Part shown: positions 9,952 through 19,810 of the stretch, piece after piece
How positions within the stretch are numbered: position 1 is the stretch's first letter
How the letters are laid out: each line of letters begins with the position of its first letter
NCBI GenBank assembly: GCA_024346935.1
Contig: AP024878.1
Location: 1,860,001-1,924,000, forward strand
Length of the DNA: 64,000 bases
From: Vibrio inusitatus
GTDB taxonomy: Bacteria; Pseudomonadota; Gammaproteobacteria; Enterobacterales; Vibrionaceae
Direction: 5' to 3'
Notes under the pieces: model-generated
What the model saw: the letters and a program-made list of their open reading frames with translations, nothing else
Databases searched by the model: none
What the model was told of the DNA's origin: nothing
Program-made: the position numbers and the translations under genes

Positions 9952-11520
9952 TTAAAGGCGGATCTGCCGAGTTATCCCAGACTCTTTAGAGAAGTCTTGG
10001 TCATGACTGACCAAAATAAACCCTCCGTTATAACCCTGTAGTGCGGTAGCTAGCATCACCTTGGAATCAAGATCTAGGTGGTTATCAGGCTCATCAAGTA
10101 AGAGCAACGGTTGCGTTGGTTGGTGACTCACAATCAGCATAGCAAGCTTCATCTTCTCACCACCACTAAGCAACTTGCCCAAGCGAAATACGCTATCACG
10201 GCGAAACCCAATACCTGCCAGTAAGGTTCTAGCATCGCTTTCCTGCATACCCGCACATTGCTGCATTAAGTTGTCAAATATAGAAAGTTCGACATCAATA
10301 CCACCAAAGTGCTGGTCGAGATAATACACAGGCGTATTAATCTGCAGCTCTCCTTGTTTAAGTGCTAAATCACCAAGCAATGTCTTCAATAATGTCGACT
10401 TACCACTTCCATTCCCCCCCATGAGATGAACCTTATCATCTGCACAAATCTGCAGTGTAATAGGCTTTTCACAACCAAATGGCAGTATTCCATCAAGCAG
10501 CGAAATCACCTTCCGTGAGCCACTTTGTCTATCGGCAAGGTATAACCTTTGACTCTCCAGTTGCTCTTTTCTCAATTTCAATGTTTGTGTTTTATCGTGC
10601 AAGTGAGCTTGCCTTAGCTGCTCATTCTTACTGCGACTTGAGGCTCGTGCGCTTGCTTGATCCTTTTTCGCATCTAGCAAGATCTTTGACTGACTCCCCT
10701 CTTTACGCTGTTTATTGCCTTGCGCCGCGCGTTGTTCTGCCTTCTCTCTATTGCGCTGCGCTTGTTCCTCTAGACGCTTAGTTTGCTTGTGCACGTTCGC
10801 TAGATGACGCTCTACAGCCTTTAACTCCGTGCGTTTTTGCTCAGCATAGTGGTCATAATTACCACCAAACACGGTAAGACCTAGGCCAGATAGCTCCCAG
10901 ATTTCCTCCATTTCACGAAGCAATTCACGGTCGTGACTAATGAGTAGAATAGCCCCATTAAAAGAGCGCATAGATTCAATCAACCATTGTTTGGCATTTG
11001 CATCGAGGTGATTTGAGGGTTCGTCGAGAATGAGCAGCTCAACATCTTGCTCAAACAATTGCCAAAGCTGTAATCGCGCCAGTTGCCCTCCACTGAGATC
11101 AGAGCAAAGTGCATCCGCCCGAGGGGGCAAACCTATCTCTTGCAACTGGCTCTGCAGTCGAATAGCAAGATCCCACTGATCTGCAGCAAGTTCGAACCAG
11201 TGCTCTGAGCTATCACCTGCTTCAATCTTGCCAAGTGCTTCAAGCACTTTATCTTTACCCAAAAATTGCGCGATAGTGCTGCCACTCAGCAGTAACTCTG
11301 AAGGTTGCTGGCGATAAACTGCTAATGAAGAGGGTAAGATAATATTGCCATCAGATGGCACTACCTCACCACTTAATATAGAAGCAAACAACGATTTTCC
11401 GACGCCATTTCGACCGACTAATCCAACTCGGCGCTGGTTCATAGAGCAAGAGATGTGCTGAAACGGTATATCGCCGTTATCAAATTGATGGCTAATATCG
11501 TAAGCCTGTAATACTGGCAT
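9952..11520 (-). CDS. ABC-F family ATPase
   Basis: Soluble protein of 522 residues with two ABC domains and no membrane segment, as in ribosome-associated ABC-F proteins. Each half has its motifs: Walker A GRNGVGKS and GGNGSGKS, signatures LSGGQ and LSGGE, Walker B with LLILDEPSNHLD and LLLLDEPDNHLD. A charged, coiled-coil-like linker rich in Lys, Arg, Gln and Glu sits between them, near residues 225-330. Start ATG follows AGGAGG at ideal spacing. The subgroup (EttA, Uup, YheS, YbiT or an antibiotic-protection type) is not settled. It is probably cytoplasmic and transcribed alone. Confidence 0.85.
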   Translation of the reverse strand: MPVLQAYDISHQFDNGDIPFQHISCSMNQRRVGLVGRNGVGKSLFASILSGEVVPSDGNIILPSSLAVYRQQPSELLLSGSTIAQFLGKDKVLEALGKIEAGDSSEHWFELAADQWDLAIRLQSQLQEIGLPPRADALCSDLSGGQLARLQLWQLFEQDVELLILDEPSNHLDANAKQWLIESMRSFNGAILLISHDRELLREMEEIWELSGLGLTVFGGNYDHYAEQKRTELKAVERHLANVHKQTKRLEEQAQRNREKAEQRAAQGNKQRKEGSQSKILLDAKKDQASARASSRSKNEQLRQAHLHDKTQTLKLRKEQLESQRLYLADRQSGSRKVISLLDGILPFGCEKPITLQICADDKVHLMGGNGSGKSTLLKTLLGDLALKQGELQINTPVYYLDQHFGGIDVELSIFDNLMQQCAGMQESDARTLLAGIGFRRDSVFRLGKLLSGGEKMKLAMLIVSHQPTQPLLLLDEPDNHLDLDSKVMLATALQGYNGGFILVSHDQDFSKESGITRQIRL

Positions 11521-11884
11521 AATTTGCCTCCTGTATGACAGGGACAACAGCCGTAGCAAGTGCAATAATAAATGCAGTTTTGAGATGAGATCGATGCCAA
11601 CACACGCAAAGCGCTAAGAGACGGAATAAAGTCTGATGCAACGAAATATCGATAAGTGAGCTACGCCTACTAACCCTGTAAATCCAAAAATAAAATGAGA
11701 AATGGATGACAGGTTTAGTTATTCATATTGGCGTAAGCTCCGAAAGAAATGAAGCGGCAATAATAACGAACTGGCGAATAGTTAGTCAAGTTCTCTTGCT
11801 GGAGAATTTCCTCTGCATTCAAAACAAAGCCAAAAGGTTACCACCAAAGGTAGCTTGAGGAATTTACTTACTAAGCTTAAACAT
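11521..11884. other. Divergent intergenic region, ABC-F and GST-like genes
   Basis: Non-coding 364 bases between divergently transcribed genes, expected to hold both promoters. No strong palindrome, leader peptide or repeat was recognised. Confidence 0.5.
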
Positions 11885-12550
11885 ATGAAAAAAATACCAA
11901 TACTCTATTCATTGCAACACTGCCCCTATGCTATGAGAGCTAGAAGCGCCCTTATTAAAGCTAACCAGAGGGTTCTCATTCGAGCAATTAAGCTCGACAA
12001 CAAGCCTGAAGAGATGCTACTCGCCTCCCCTAAAGGCAGTGTACCGGTATTGGTTCTATCAAATAACGAGACAGACCAAATAGTCGTCTTAGAGGAAAGC
12101 TTAGAGATAATGGTGTGGGCTTTAACGCTAGATGATCCTGATAATTTATTGCACCACGCAACCCCTCATACATTACCTTTGATGATGGCTTTCATTGCCG
12201 AGTTTGAAGACTGTTTCATTCCTTTATTTAACGCGTATAGCTGTGCTAAACGCTATCACAACGACAACCTTCCTCAATGCCGTCAGGCTTGTGAAGACTA
12301 TTTAAATTCACTTGAGGAAAGGCTGAACAAGCACAACTATTTGTTTTCAGAAAATGAAAGTCTAGTGGATATTGCGTTGTTGCCTTTTATACGAAAATTC
12401 GCCAAAGTTGAAAAACAACGCTTTCGACAGAACCCCTACCCTAATCTACGACAATGGCTAGATAGTTATCTACAAAGTACTTTCTTTTCTAAGGTCATGC
12501 GACACCACGAACTCTGGCTCGACGATCGAAAAGACTGTTATTTTGAATAA
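11885..12550 (+). CDS. Glutathione S-transferase-like protein with CPYA redox motif
   Basis: A 221-residue protein with an N-terminal thioredoxin-fold domain starting MKKIPILYSLQHCPYAMRAR. The CPYA motif resembles glutaredoxin 2 and omega-class transferases. GSVPVLVL supplies the cis-Pro of the glutathione site and EESLEIMVW the gamma-glutamyl-binding Glu-Ser. A helical C-terminal domain follows, from about residue 90. The ATG at 11885 is chosen since the protein fold starts there; a TTG ten codons upstream is possible. No strong ribosome site is visible. Probably a cytosolic thiol transferase or dehydroascorbate-type enzyme; the substrate is unknown. Confidence 0.78.
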   Translation: MKKIPILYSLQHCPYAMRARSALIKANQRVLIRAIKLDNKPEEMLLASPKGSVPVLVLSNNETDQIVVLEESLEIMVWALTLDDPDNLLHHATPHTLPLMMAFIAEFEDCFIPLFNAYSCAKRYHNDNLPQCRQACEDYLNSLEERLNKHNYLFSENESLVDIALLPFIRKFAKVEKQRFRQNPYPNLRQWLDSYLQSTFFSKVMRHHELWLDDRKDCYFE

Positions 12551-13057
12551 TAGACAAACATACATTGGCAATGTCATTCAGCACTTGAAATTGGCTAACA
12601 AGTAAGGCGATATTATCCCAACTAGAATTAGCTAAAAAGCAATGGGTATTACTTTCAATAAAGCACGCAAAAAAACGAAAAATATTCTCAATAGTTACAC
12701 TAAGCAAATGAATCCCTCTCCAAAGGAAAATCAATAACTCACTGATATATAAATGCTTATATTTTCTTTATCACTTTGTTTATGGCTTTTTTATTCCTTC
12801 TTTAGCATTGATTGATTTCTTTGTTTCTAATTTTTCTTAACCTGAATATCACTAACGAGATTCAACTTTATAGCCATGGTGTTTTTTCACCTATCGTCTC
12901 ACTCTATCTACTTAATTGAGTGCTCTGTATCGCTGTAATCTCAAGATTAACATTCCAAAGAACATGCTTTTTGACACATAAAGTGTTTCGCCCGGTCCTT
13001 AGTTGCTGGCTTTTCTTTGGAAGATTGGTCTTCAATATTACAAATCAGGAAATGAAA
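12551..13057. other. Non-coding region upstream of the chaperone cluster
   Basis: About 500 AT-rich bases without a credible gene. I looked for a heat-shock (sigma-32) promoter before dnaK and found no good CTTGAA/CCCCAT pair. A TTGACA hexamer occurs near 12970 without a matching -10. Promoter control of the cluster is therefore unresolved. Confidence 0.45.
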
Positions 13058-14944
13058 ATGAATAAAGTCATCGGTATCGATTTAGGCACAACTAACTCTT
13101 GCGTATCAGTAGTAGAAAACGATAAGCCTATCGTTCTTGAAAATGCAGAAGGCGACCGTACAACACCTTCTATTGTGGCATATACAGACACAGATACCTT
13201 GGTTGGACAGCCTGCACGACGTCAGGCAGTTACCAATCCTCAAAATACTTTGTTCGCAATCAAGCGATTGATTGGCCGTCGATTTGAAGATAAGGAAGTA
13301 CAGCACGACCTTAACATCATGCCTTACAAGATTATCAAAGCAAACAATGGTGACGCATGGATTGAAGCAAAAGACAAAGAAATGGCACCACCTCAAGTTT
13401 CTGCTGAAATCCTAAAAAAAATGAAGAAAACGGCTGAAGATTACCTAGGTCACAAAGTCACTGATGCTGTTGTCACGGTTCCAGCTTATTTCAACGATGC
13501 GCAGCGTCAAGCAACTAAAGACGCAGGTAAAATTGCCGGTCTAAATATTCAACGCATTATCAATGAGCCTACAGCTGCAGCTCTTGCTTACGGTCTTGAT
13601 AAAAACAGCAAAGATAAAACAGTGGCCGTTTACGATCTTGGCGGCGGTACTTTTGACATCTCTATCATTGAAATCGATGAGGTGGAGGGCGAAAAAACCT
13701 TTGAAGTTCTTTCTACAAATGGGGATACCCATCTAGGTGGTGAAGACTTTGACAACCGCCTAATTAATTACTTGTCTGATGAATTCAAAAAATCGCAAGG
13801 TATCGATCTTACCAAGGATCCTTTGGCAATGCAGCGCGTTAAAGAGGCTGCAGAGAAGGCAAAAATAGAACTCTCTTCGGCTCAGCAAACTGATGTAAAC
13901 CTTCCTTATATCACCGCCGATGCGACAGGGCCAATGCACCTAAACATTAAGATCACCCGAGCTAAACTAGAAGCCCTTGTTGAAGACCTAGTTGAACGCT
14001 CTATTGAGCCTTTAAAAATTGCACTTGAGGATGCTGGACTCGCAGCAAAAGACATTACTGACGTTATCTTGGTTGGTGGTCAAACTCGTATGCCACTTGT
14101 ACAAGCAAAAGTAGCTGAGTTCTTTGGCAAAGAAGCACGTAAGGATGTTAATCCTGATGAAGCCGTTGCTATGGGTGCTGCAGTTCAAGGCGCTGTCCTT
14201 TCTGGTGACATCAAAGACGTACTTTTGCTCGACGTTACTCCTCTATCTCTGGGTATTGAAACCATGGGTGGCGTAATGACAACCGTTGTTGAAAAAAACA
14301 CCACTATCCCAACCAACGCCAATCAAGTGTTTTCCACCGCTGAAGACAACCAAAGCGCAGTAACCATCCATGTGCTTCAAGGTGAACGTAAACAGGCGCA
14401 ATTTAATAAATCTCTTGGTCAATTTAATCTAGAAGGTATTCAACCAGCACCACGCGGCCTTGCTCAGATCGAGGTAACTTTTGATCTTGATGCCGATGGT
14501 ATTTTGAACGTATCGGCAAAAGATAAGCAAACCGGTAAAGAGCAGAAAATCACCATTCAAGCCTCTTCTGGTCTGAGTAGTGATGAAGTTGAGGAAATGG
14601 TTCAACAAGCAGAAATGAATAAAGATGCTGACAAGCAGTTCGCAGAGTTAGTTCAATTGCGAAATCAAGCTGATCACCTAATCCACACTGTTCAAAAACA
14701 AATGGAAGATTCTGCAAGTGTGCTCTCAGAAGAAGAGAAGCAAACCACCGACAAACTCATTGTCGCGCTTGAAGCCGTTAAAGATACAGATAATAAATCT
14801 GAAATTGAAACAGCAACCCAAGCCCTGTTACAGCAATCGCAAAACCTAGCGCAACGTAATAGTGAATCACCAGATGCAACTTCATCGAACAAAGCTAAAG
14901 ACGACCAAGATGTCGTTGATGCTGATTTTGAAGAAGTCGAATAA
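13058..14944 (+). CDS. dnaK: Hsp70 chaperone DnaK (accessory cluster copy)
   Basis: ATP-driven chaperone of 628 residues. The nucleotide-binding domain starts [20 protein letters not shown] and contains [25 protein letters not shown] and the adenosine-site VGGQTRMP. The substrate-binding domain follows, with the linker [15 protein letters not shown] near residue 390, and the C-terminal tail ends [11 protein letters not shown]. The ATG at 13058 is chosen because AGGA sits seven bases before it; an ATG two codons earlier is too close. Downstream are a small membrane protein, a J protein and GrpE, in an order (dnaK, small gene, dnaJ, grpE) unlike the usual grpE/dnaK-dnaJ arrangement. This suggests a second, specialised Hsp70 system, but a housekeeping copy is not visible here for comparison. 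Confidence 0.93.
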   Translation: MNKVIGIDLGTTNSCVSVVENDKPIVLENAEGDRTTPSIVAYTDTDTLVGQPARRQAVTNPQNTLFAIKRLIGRRFEDKEVQHDLNIMPYKIIKANNGDAWIEAKDKEMAPPQVSAEILKKMKKTAEDYLGHKVTDAVVTVPAYFNDAQRQATKDAGKIAGLNIQRIINEPTAAALAYGLDKNSKDKTVAVYDLGGGTFDISIIEIDEVEGEKTFEVLSTNGDTHLGGEDFDNRLINYLSDEFKKSQGIDLTKDPLAMQRVKEAAEKAKIELSSAQQTDVNLPYITADATGPMHLNIKITRAKLEALVEDLVERSIEPLKIALEDAGLAAKDITDVILVGGQTRMPLVQAKVAEFFGKEARKDVNPDEAVAMGAAVQGAVLSGDIKDVLLLDVTPLSLGIETMGGVMTTVVEKNTTIPTNANQVFSTAEDNQSAVTIHVLQGERKQAQFNKSLGQFNLEGIQPAPRGLAQIEVTFDLDADGILNVSAKDKQTGKEQKITIQASSGLSSDEVEEMVQQAEMNKDADKQFAELVQLRNQADHLIHTVQKQMEDSASVLSEEEKQTTDKLIVALEAVKDTDNKSEIETATQALLQQSQNLAQRNSESPDATSSNKAKDDQDVVDADFEEVE

Positions 14945-14955
14945 TAGCAATCACT

Positions 14956-14981
14956 AAGATAGGCGCAATGGCGCCTATCTT
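14956..14981 (+). terminator. 11-bp hairpin after dnaK
   Basis: AAGATAGGCGC pairs perfectly across an AATG loop, 11 bases after the dnaK stop codon. The following bases (AAATTATTA) are not a strong U run, so it may only reduce transcription or protect the dnaK message while allowing read-through into the following genes. Confidence 0.5.
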
Positions 14982-15005
14982 AAATTATTAATATGGATCA
15001 ATAAC

Positions 15006-15170
15006 ATGTATGACCTATTCATCGTATCGAGTGCTGTTTTATTGTTAATTGCTGTAGTTTTCTGGGATCTTTTTTTATTTAAGCAAATACACAAGCAATC
15101 CCTTTATAAAAGCATGGCGAACAAACTAAAACACATCACTACTATAAAGAAACCTAGTGCTCAAAAGTAA
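15006..15170 (+). CDS. 54-residue single-pass membrane protein in chaperone cluster
   Basis: A short open frame not seen in standard length-filtered gene calls. It reads MYDLFIVSSAVLLLIAVVFW, then a basic segment, and stops at TAA. Residues 4-25 form one clear transmembrane helix and the remaining 29 residues are basic and probably cytoplasmic. GGAT lies eight bases before the ATG as a weak ribosome site. It sits between dnaK and the J-protein gene, 61 bases after dnaK and 39 before dnaJ, and fills the gap neatly. I do not recognise a family. It could tether the chaperones to the membrane, but that is only suggested by position. Confidence 0.6.
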   Translation: MYDLFIVSSAVLLLIAVVFWDLFLFKQIHKQSLYKSMANKLKHITTIKKPSAQK

Positions 15171-15209
15171 GCTTAATATCTAGAAGATAACAATAGAAGT
15201 AAACACAAC

Positions 15210-16109
15210 ATGGCTAAAAGAGATTTTTATGACATCCTTGGCGTGGGCAAAGGAAGCTCAAAAAAAGAGATAAAAAAAGCATATAAGAAGCTAGCAAGTC
15301 GATATCATCCCGACAAAAATCAAGCCCCTTCCGCGAGCGAAAAATTTAAAGCGGTAAAAGAAGCCTATGAGACTCTGTCTGATCAGGATAAACGAGCTCA
15401 ATATGATCAATATGGCCATGCTGCATTTGATGACTCATTTCATTCTCGACAGCAACAGTATCAACGCGACCCTAATCGCTCAGGTTTTGCTCATAGTTCC
15501 GGGACACATCAAGGGTTTGGCGGTTTTGAAGGTATGTTTTCTCAAAATCGAACCAGCGATTTCAACTTCGAGGATATCTTCTCAGGAACGCGAGGAAATA
15601 GAGGTCCAATAGCCGGCGAAAATCTTGAGTTCACACTGCAAGTTGAACTCAAGGACGCACTCCTTGGGACAGAAAAAATCATTCATCTTCCAATAGGAAA
15701 TGAAAACAAAAAGATAAAGGTAAAAATACCTTCTGGCACTAGGTCCGGAAGGAAAATCCGGTATGCCGGTAAAGGGCAGACTAGTGCTAGTGGCGGGCAA
15801 AATGGCGACCTAATTATTCACATTCACACTATAGAAGATGAACAATTACGCATTAATGGGAATGATCTAACCTACTTAGAAACCATTGATATATTTACTG
15901 CGATGGGCGGTGGTGTAATCAATGTTAAGCCACTTGATCAAGCTTATAAAATAACTATTCCTGCTGGTACTCAAAATGGAAAGTTATTTAAGCTAAAAAG
16001 CAAAGGCATTGAAGGTGGTGATCTCTATATAAAAGTGAATATTCACATTCCTAAATGTTCATCTACAGAACAATTATCAGCGCTAACCGCGTTAAAAAAT
16101 AGCATTTAA
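15210..16109 (+). CDS. DnaJ-like co-chaperone without zinc finger
   Basis: J-domain protein of 299 residues that would stimulate DnaK ATPase activity. The J domain covers residues 1-70, with HPD at 33-35. A Gly/Phe-rich stretch follows (about 85-130, [15 protein letters not shown]). Two beta-rich C-terminal substrate-binding domains (about 135-285) contain [17 protein letters not shown] and [17 protein letters not shown]. The four CxxCxGxG zinc modules of classical DnaJ are missing, so this is a class B protein of CbpA-like architecture. It lies between the small membrane protein gene and grpE in one direction, pointing to a dedicated partner of the upstream DnaK. The ribosome site is weak. 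Confidence 0.87.
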   Translation: MAKRDFYDILGVGKGSSKKEIKKAYKKLASRYHPDKNQAPSASEKFKAVKEAYETLSDQDKRAQYDQYGHAAFDDSFHSRQQQYQRDPNRSGFAHSSGTHQGFGGFEGMFSQNRTSDFNFEDIFSGTRGNRGPIAGENLEFTLQVELKDALLGTEKIIHLPIGNENKKIKVKIPSGTRSGRKIRYAGKGQTSASGGQNGDLIIHIHTIEDEQLRINGNDLTYLETIDIFTAMGGGVINVKPLDQAYKITIPAGTQNGKLFKLKSKGIEGGDLYIKVNIHIPKCSSTEQLSALTALKNSI

Positions 16110-16123
16110 ATTAAGAGAACGTT

Positions 16124-16621
16124 ATGCAAGACAATGAGTTAGAAGCAACTGTCACTGAAAATATAGCCATGTTGAAAAATGAAATTCTAGCATTGGAATT
16201 AAAAAATAGAGAACAACAGACAGACATATTGAGAGCCAAGGCAAATCTAGAAAATACCCGTAGGCGTTCAGAAAAAGAGCTTGAAAAGGTGCGCTTATAC
16301 TCTCTGACTAAGTACAACGAGGCATTAATTCCAGTAATTGATAGTTTAGAACTAGCATTATCCAATCTATCTGAGGAAAATGATTATAATTATCAAGGCT
16401 TAGAGATAACCTATGACATGTTAATTACTACAGTAGCAAAGTTTGGCCTGGTGAGTATCAACCCTTTGGGCGAACCGTTTGACCCTAAATATCATGACGC
16501 TATAGCGACCGAATCAGGCCACTCTAGCAATGGGAAACATATTGTGAAAAATGTCCTTCAAAAAGGATACCTATTGAACGATCGGGTTATTCGTCCCGCC
16601 TTAGTGATTGTCACCCACTAG
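16124..16621 (+). CDS. GrpE-like nucleotide exchange factor
   Basis: A 165-residue protein matching GrpE in layout: a long N-terminal coiled coil (about 1-70), the hallmark LRAKANLENTRRR, then a beta domain with GEPFDPKYHDAI and a C-terminal VLQKGYLLNDRVIRPALVIV. It would release ADP from DnaK. It starts 14 bases after the J-protein stop codon, with AAGAGAA as ribosome site, so the two are co-transcribed. It is shorter than the usual 190-200 residues because the acidic N-terminal extension is missing. As last gene of the cluster it supports a complete stand-alone Hsp70 machine. Confidence 0.87.
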   Translation: MQDNELEATVTENIAMLKNEILALELKNREQQTDILRAKANLENTRRRSEKELEKVRLYSLTKYNEALIPVIDSLELALSNLSEENDYNYQGLEITYDMLITTVAKFGLVSINPLGEPFDPKYHDAIATESGHSSNGKHIVKNVLQKGYLLNDRVIRPALVIVTH

Positions 16622-16985
16622 CTGTTCAACAAGATCTCGTTGTGTAGAGATCATGCATTCATTAAATATCAATCACTTATATAAATAAAGGCCAGATAAT
16701 CGCTGCCAGTTCTGCTGGCATTGACGGCCACGCTCTGAGCGCAAATACAATTTAATGCCCATTGATGCTAATCAATGTAAATAAATGAACAGCCTAGTTC
16801 ATTAAAACAACAATATAGTCTAATCTATTAAAAATCATCAAGTTAGTTGGTGCTATAAGCGCTTTTTCATCTGTTGATTATAAACCTTTACGGATGGCGC
16901 AAAATGGGCATCCGACGATCACTAAGCCTTTATAGTAACCACATCAACACGACATTGCAGCCCAATTAAATAGGTGTACTCAGAT
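16622..16985. other. Intergenic region after grpE
   Basis: No gene found. A small hairpin (TGCCAG / CTGGCA, 16704-16720) sits inside weaker flanking GGCC pairs, without a U tail. AGGTG lies nine bases before the next start codon and acts as its ribosome site. Confidence 0.4.
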
Positions 16986-18209
16986 ATGAAAAAACTACTT
17001 CTTGCATCCCTCATCTTGGCATCAACCTCTGCATTCGCGTCCATAGAAACCAAGGACTGGCACGATCAAGCGACACCTAAAGCTCAGCAGTTTGTCATAG
17101 ATAATATCGCTATCGATTTTTACGCATCCCCTTTCCAAACTGGTTGGGATAAAGATTCAGAAGTTGCTCAGTACATCGACTTAGCACATCAGAGAGGTAT
17201 CACTGGCGCTTCTATTACCTTAGGCGCACCACACACTCCAACATGGATTGCATTCCAGTCGGAATATCAAAAGTGGAATCATGCAATAAAAGCAGCAGAC
17301 AGCAAAGTCCGTATAATCAATGCACCTGAAGACTTCGAGCTAGCACACAAGAATGGTGAATACGCTATCATGTGGAACTCCCAAACTACCATGATGCTTG
17401 AGGGTGATGCCAACAAGGTAAAAGAACTGGAGAACATGGGCATCAAAACCATGCAGCTTGTTTATAACGGTAAAGAACAAACCGGTGTAGGTGTAATTTC
17501 TAGCATGGGCGGGGACAAATCAGGTTTGACTGATTTTGGTAAGAAGGTTATCGATGAGATGGTAGAACACGGCATCACTGTTGACCTGTCACATACATCG
17601 AATCAAACAACCAAAGACATCACCGACTATATGAAGAAATATCATAAGGGTATCCCCGCTATTTATTCACATTCACCGTTAGCCTCTACCTATGGTTGTG
17701 AGCCTCATGAAACTGTACCTGAAACTCAAGAACGCATGGCAAGCAATGGATTGAAGAAAGGTGATGAGGACTACCGCCTTGCACCTTGTTATCGCCTAAT
17801 ATCGGATGAGCAAGCTAAAGCAGTGGCCGATATGGGAGGTGTCATATCCGTCACTGGTACAGAGTGGATGATGGACGGTGTTTGGCCAGAGGACATTACA
17901 CCAAAACAATATGCCGAAATGATCGATGGTGCAGTAAAAGTAGTAGGTATTGATCATGTTGGTATTGCTACCGACGATATGATGAAGACAGAAAAAGTAG
18001 TCGCATTTGCCAAAAAGCATGCGGATAAATATACCGACAACGGTTATATGATTTACGCATTCGATCAAGGCGCTACAGGATGTGCAGAACTTTCTAAACA
18101 CCTAGCGGCGACGGTCGATGAGTTGTGGAAAATGGGTTATACGGACGAAGATCTGCGTAAGTTATTTGGTGGAAACCTAATTCGTGTTTATCAGCAAACG
18201 TGGAAATAA
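16986..18209 (+). CDS. Exported M19 (membrane dipeptidase) family protein with altered metal site
   Basis: A 407-residue protein with a cleavable signal (MKKLLLASLILASTSAFA). The fold is recognisable as peptidase M19 by VDLSHTSNQTT, IPAIYSHSPL, the region around IDHVGIATDDM, and LFGGNLIRVYQ at the end. The usual N-terminal metal motif (His-x-Asp in a DGHxD context) reads VIDNIAIDFYAS here, so the His is gone. The bridging Glu position appears as Gln in MWNSQTTMML. The two later His residues and the Asp remain. It may therefore bind metal differently or act on other substrates. The ATG at 16986 is chosen for its signal peptide and AGGTG spacing. A strong terminator follows. Confidence 0.8.
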   Translation: MKKLLLASLILASTSAFASIETKDWHDQATPKAQQFVIDNIAIDFYASPFQTGWDKDSEVAQYIDLAHQRGITGASITLGAPHTPTWIAFQSEYQKWNHAIKAADSKVRIINAPEDFELAHKNGEYAIMWNSQTTMMLEGDANKVKELENMGIKTMQLVYNGKEQTGVGVISSMGGDKSGLTDFGKKVIDEMVEHGITVDLSHTSNQTTKDITDYMKKYHKGIPAIYSHSPLASTYGCEPHETVPETQERMASNGLKKGDEDYRLAPCYRLISDEQAKAVADMGGVISVTGTEWMMDGVWPEDITPKQYAEMIDGAVKVVGIDHVGIATDDMMKTEKVVAFAKKHADKYTDNGYMIYAFDQGATGCAELSKHLAATVDELWKMGYTDEDLRKLFGGNLIRVYQQTWK

Positions 18210-18226
18210 TCAAAATAGCAACAACT

Positions 18227-18249
18227 AAACGGCCTTCGGGCCGTTTTTT
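18227..18249 (+). terminator. Terminator of the M19 gene
   Basis: AAACGGCC, TTCG loop and GGCCGTTTTTT form a classic Rho-independent terminator 18 bases after the stop codon. Confidence 0.9.
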
Positions 18250-18367
18250 GTAGGATGGTATCCTACGTCAACGATTAACTTATTTATGAGCAACCGGGTA
18301 ATCTTCTGTGAATACCAATACGCTGCAAATCATTTGCCAGGCGGTTGAAGTTTAACTAGGAGAAACC

Positions 18368-18691
18368 ATGAATAAGATCATCAAAACTATTCAACTGAGC
18401 ATCATTACTTCTGCACTTATCGCTGGTGCAGCGGCAGTTAATGCCAAGGATGTTGTAGAATCAACAGACGTAATGAGAAGCGAAGCACACGTAGCAACTG
18501 TCTCTTCTGATCAGCAAGCTACCATCAACGCAGTAGAACACAACCAAGCTCTAATTGAACTAGAAGGTACTGGCGATGTGGACCACTACATCGAGACTAA
18601 CAATACACAAGAAAGCAACACACGCTCAATTCCTAAGTGTGACAACTTGTCTGTACCCTCTGGCGTAAAAGATAGCATCCACTGCGAATAG
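18368..18691 (+). CDS. Small secreted protein of unknown function
   Basis: A 107-residue protein with a clear signal peptide (MNKIIKTIQLSIITSALIAG, cleavage probably after VNA). The mature part of about 80 residues is acidic and polar, with two cysteines near the C-terminus (PKCDNLS and SIHCE) that could form a disulphide bond in the periplasm. An AGGAGA ribosome site lies just before ATG. It is unlike any family I know. It sits alone between the M19 terminator and the convergent zur gene. Confidence 0.6.
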   Translation: MNKIIKTIQLSIITSALIAGAAAVNAKDVVESTDVMRSEAHVATVSSDQQATINAVEHNQALIELEGTGDVDHYIETNNTQESNTRSIPKCDNLSVPSGVKDSIHCE

Positions 18692-18761
18692 TTTATTCAA
18701 CATTAAGGGACAATATCGACACGTCGGTCAATATCAGGACTTAAAACGGTTGAACCGACCT

Positions 18762-19235
18762 TTATTGCTCTTTGCAATCCTCGCAAAGACAATTGACTTC
18801 CAATTGCTCGCTGGCAAAGACAAAGCCAGCATCAGCGACATTTTGTCTTAGCTCATTGATAAGCGCTGAATCAATACTTACTTCTTTTACCTTAAAGCAA
18901 TTAGAGCAAATCAAAAACTGCGCTGTTTCATGGCTATGAGCACAGGTAATGTGCATGCATGAGATGTATTTATTAGCAATTTGCAGCCTATGCACTAACC
19001 CTTGTTCTTGCAGAAAATCCAATATGCGATAAACCGACATCGCCGACATGCTTTGACCAAACCGCTCTTTATATAAATCAACGACCTCATAAGCCGATAA
19101 TGCTTTAGGTGTTCCAATTAGACATAGAAGAATCTTCTTTCGTTTTTCAGTCAACTGTCCACCATTTTGCTTACACTTTGTAGTCGCATGTTCAATGATG
19201 GCTTTCGTGTTAGAACTTTCGTGAGGGTCTTGCAT
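18762..19235 (-). CDS. zur: Zinc uptake regulator Zur (Fur family)
   Basis: Zn-responsive repressor of 157 residues. A winged-helix DNA-binding half (about 25-95) contains LSAYEVVDLYKERF and SVYRILDFLQEQGLVHRL, nearly the same layout as E. coli Zur rather than Fur. The dimerisation half has HITCAHSHETAQFLICSNC and a C-terminal LCEDC pair, giving the structural zinc cysteines and the His/Cys sensing site. It is probably autonomous. A Zur-type box is seen in front of the M23 peptidase gene in this same window (28755-28777), a plausible target. No box was found before zur itself. Confidence 0.85.
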   Translation of the reverse strand: MQDPHESSNTKAIIEHATTKCKQNGGQLTEKRKKILLCLIGTPKALSAYEVVDLYKERFGQSMSAMSVYRILDFLQEQGLVHRLQIANKYISCMHITCAHSHETAQFLICSNCFKVKEVSIDSALINELRQNVADAGFVFASEQLEVNCLCEDCKEQ

Positions 19236-19810
19236 AGATATCTTAAGATCTGCTTATTTAGCGTACATATGGTTGGTTAGTTTACTCTAAAACCCAACCA
19301 TTTTCTCGCTCTTTACATCGACACTGCACTCTCCAAAAAAATACACATACCATTCAAGGTCTATCAACTTATAACAATCATAGTAAGTAAATAGTCAGAA
19401 ATAGCGTTGGAAAAACACTTGAGAACAAGGCTGAACACACCAAAAATGCGTGGAATTGACCATGCTAGAATAGTATTCAATTTCCATTAAGTGTGACCAG
19501 TGAGGCTCCGATCTTGCAAAATGACTTGGACGACGACAAAGCGGAAAATCCCGCCCCAACCTTCTATTGTTATGAAACCAATTCTCTTGGGAGTGTTGAC
19601 CGAGATAATACGGTCACTGATTTTGATGAGACATCTATTCATTATCAGCACAGCACTAGAGAAAATTCTCTGGTGCTCTTTATCTGCACTAGTAGATCGA
19701 ACGAGCTTCGCAAATAAGACAAAAACCTACGAAATCAAAGACTTTCTATTCTGTAATAAGATACATTATTGCGTCACTATCAATTCAATCTCCACAACCT
19801 ATCTATCTGT
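19236..19810. other. Intergenic region between zur and a LacI-type gene
   Basis: About 575 bases. Two overlapping open frames of 74 and 104 codons exist, but they lack ribosome sites and resemble no family, so I do not call them genes. No strong repeat or promoter was recognised. Confidence 0.45.

Noticed and set aside
12920..13057. A 46-residue N-terminal extension in frame with dnaK
   Set aside because: It lacks a ribosome site and family similarity; AGGA sits correctly before the ATG at 13058, which gives the normal DnaK start.
12735..13057. Heat-shock (sigma-32) promoter before dnaK
   Set aside because: No CTTGAA-like -35 with CCCCAT-like -10 at suitable spacing could be found by eye.
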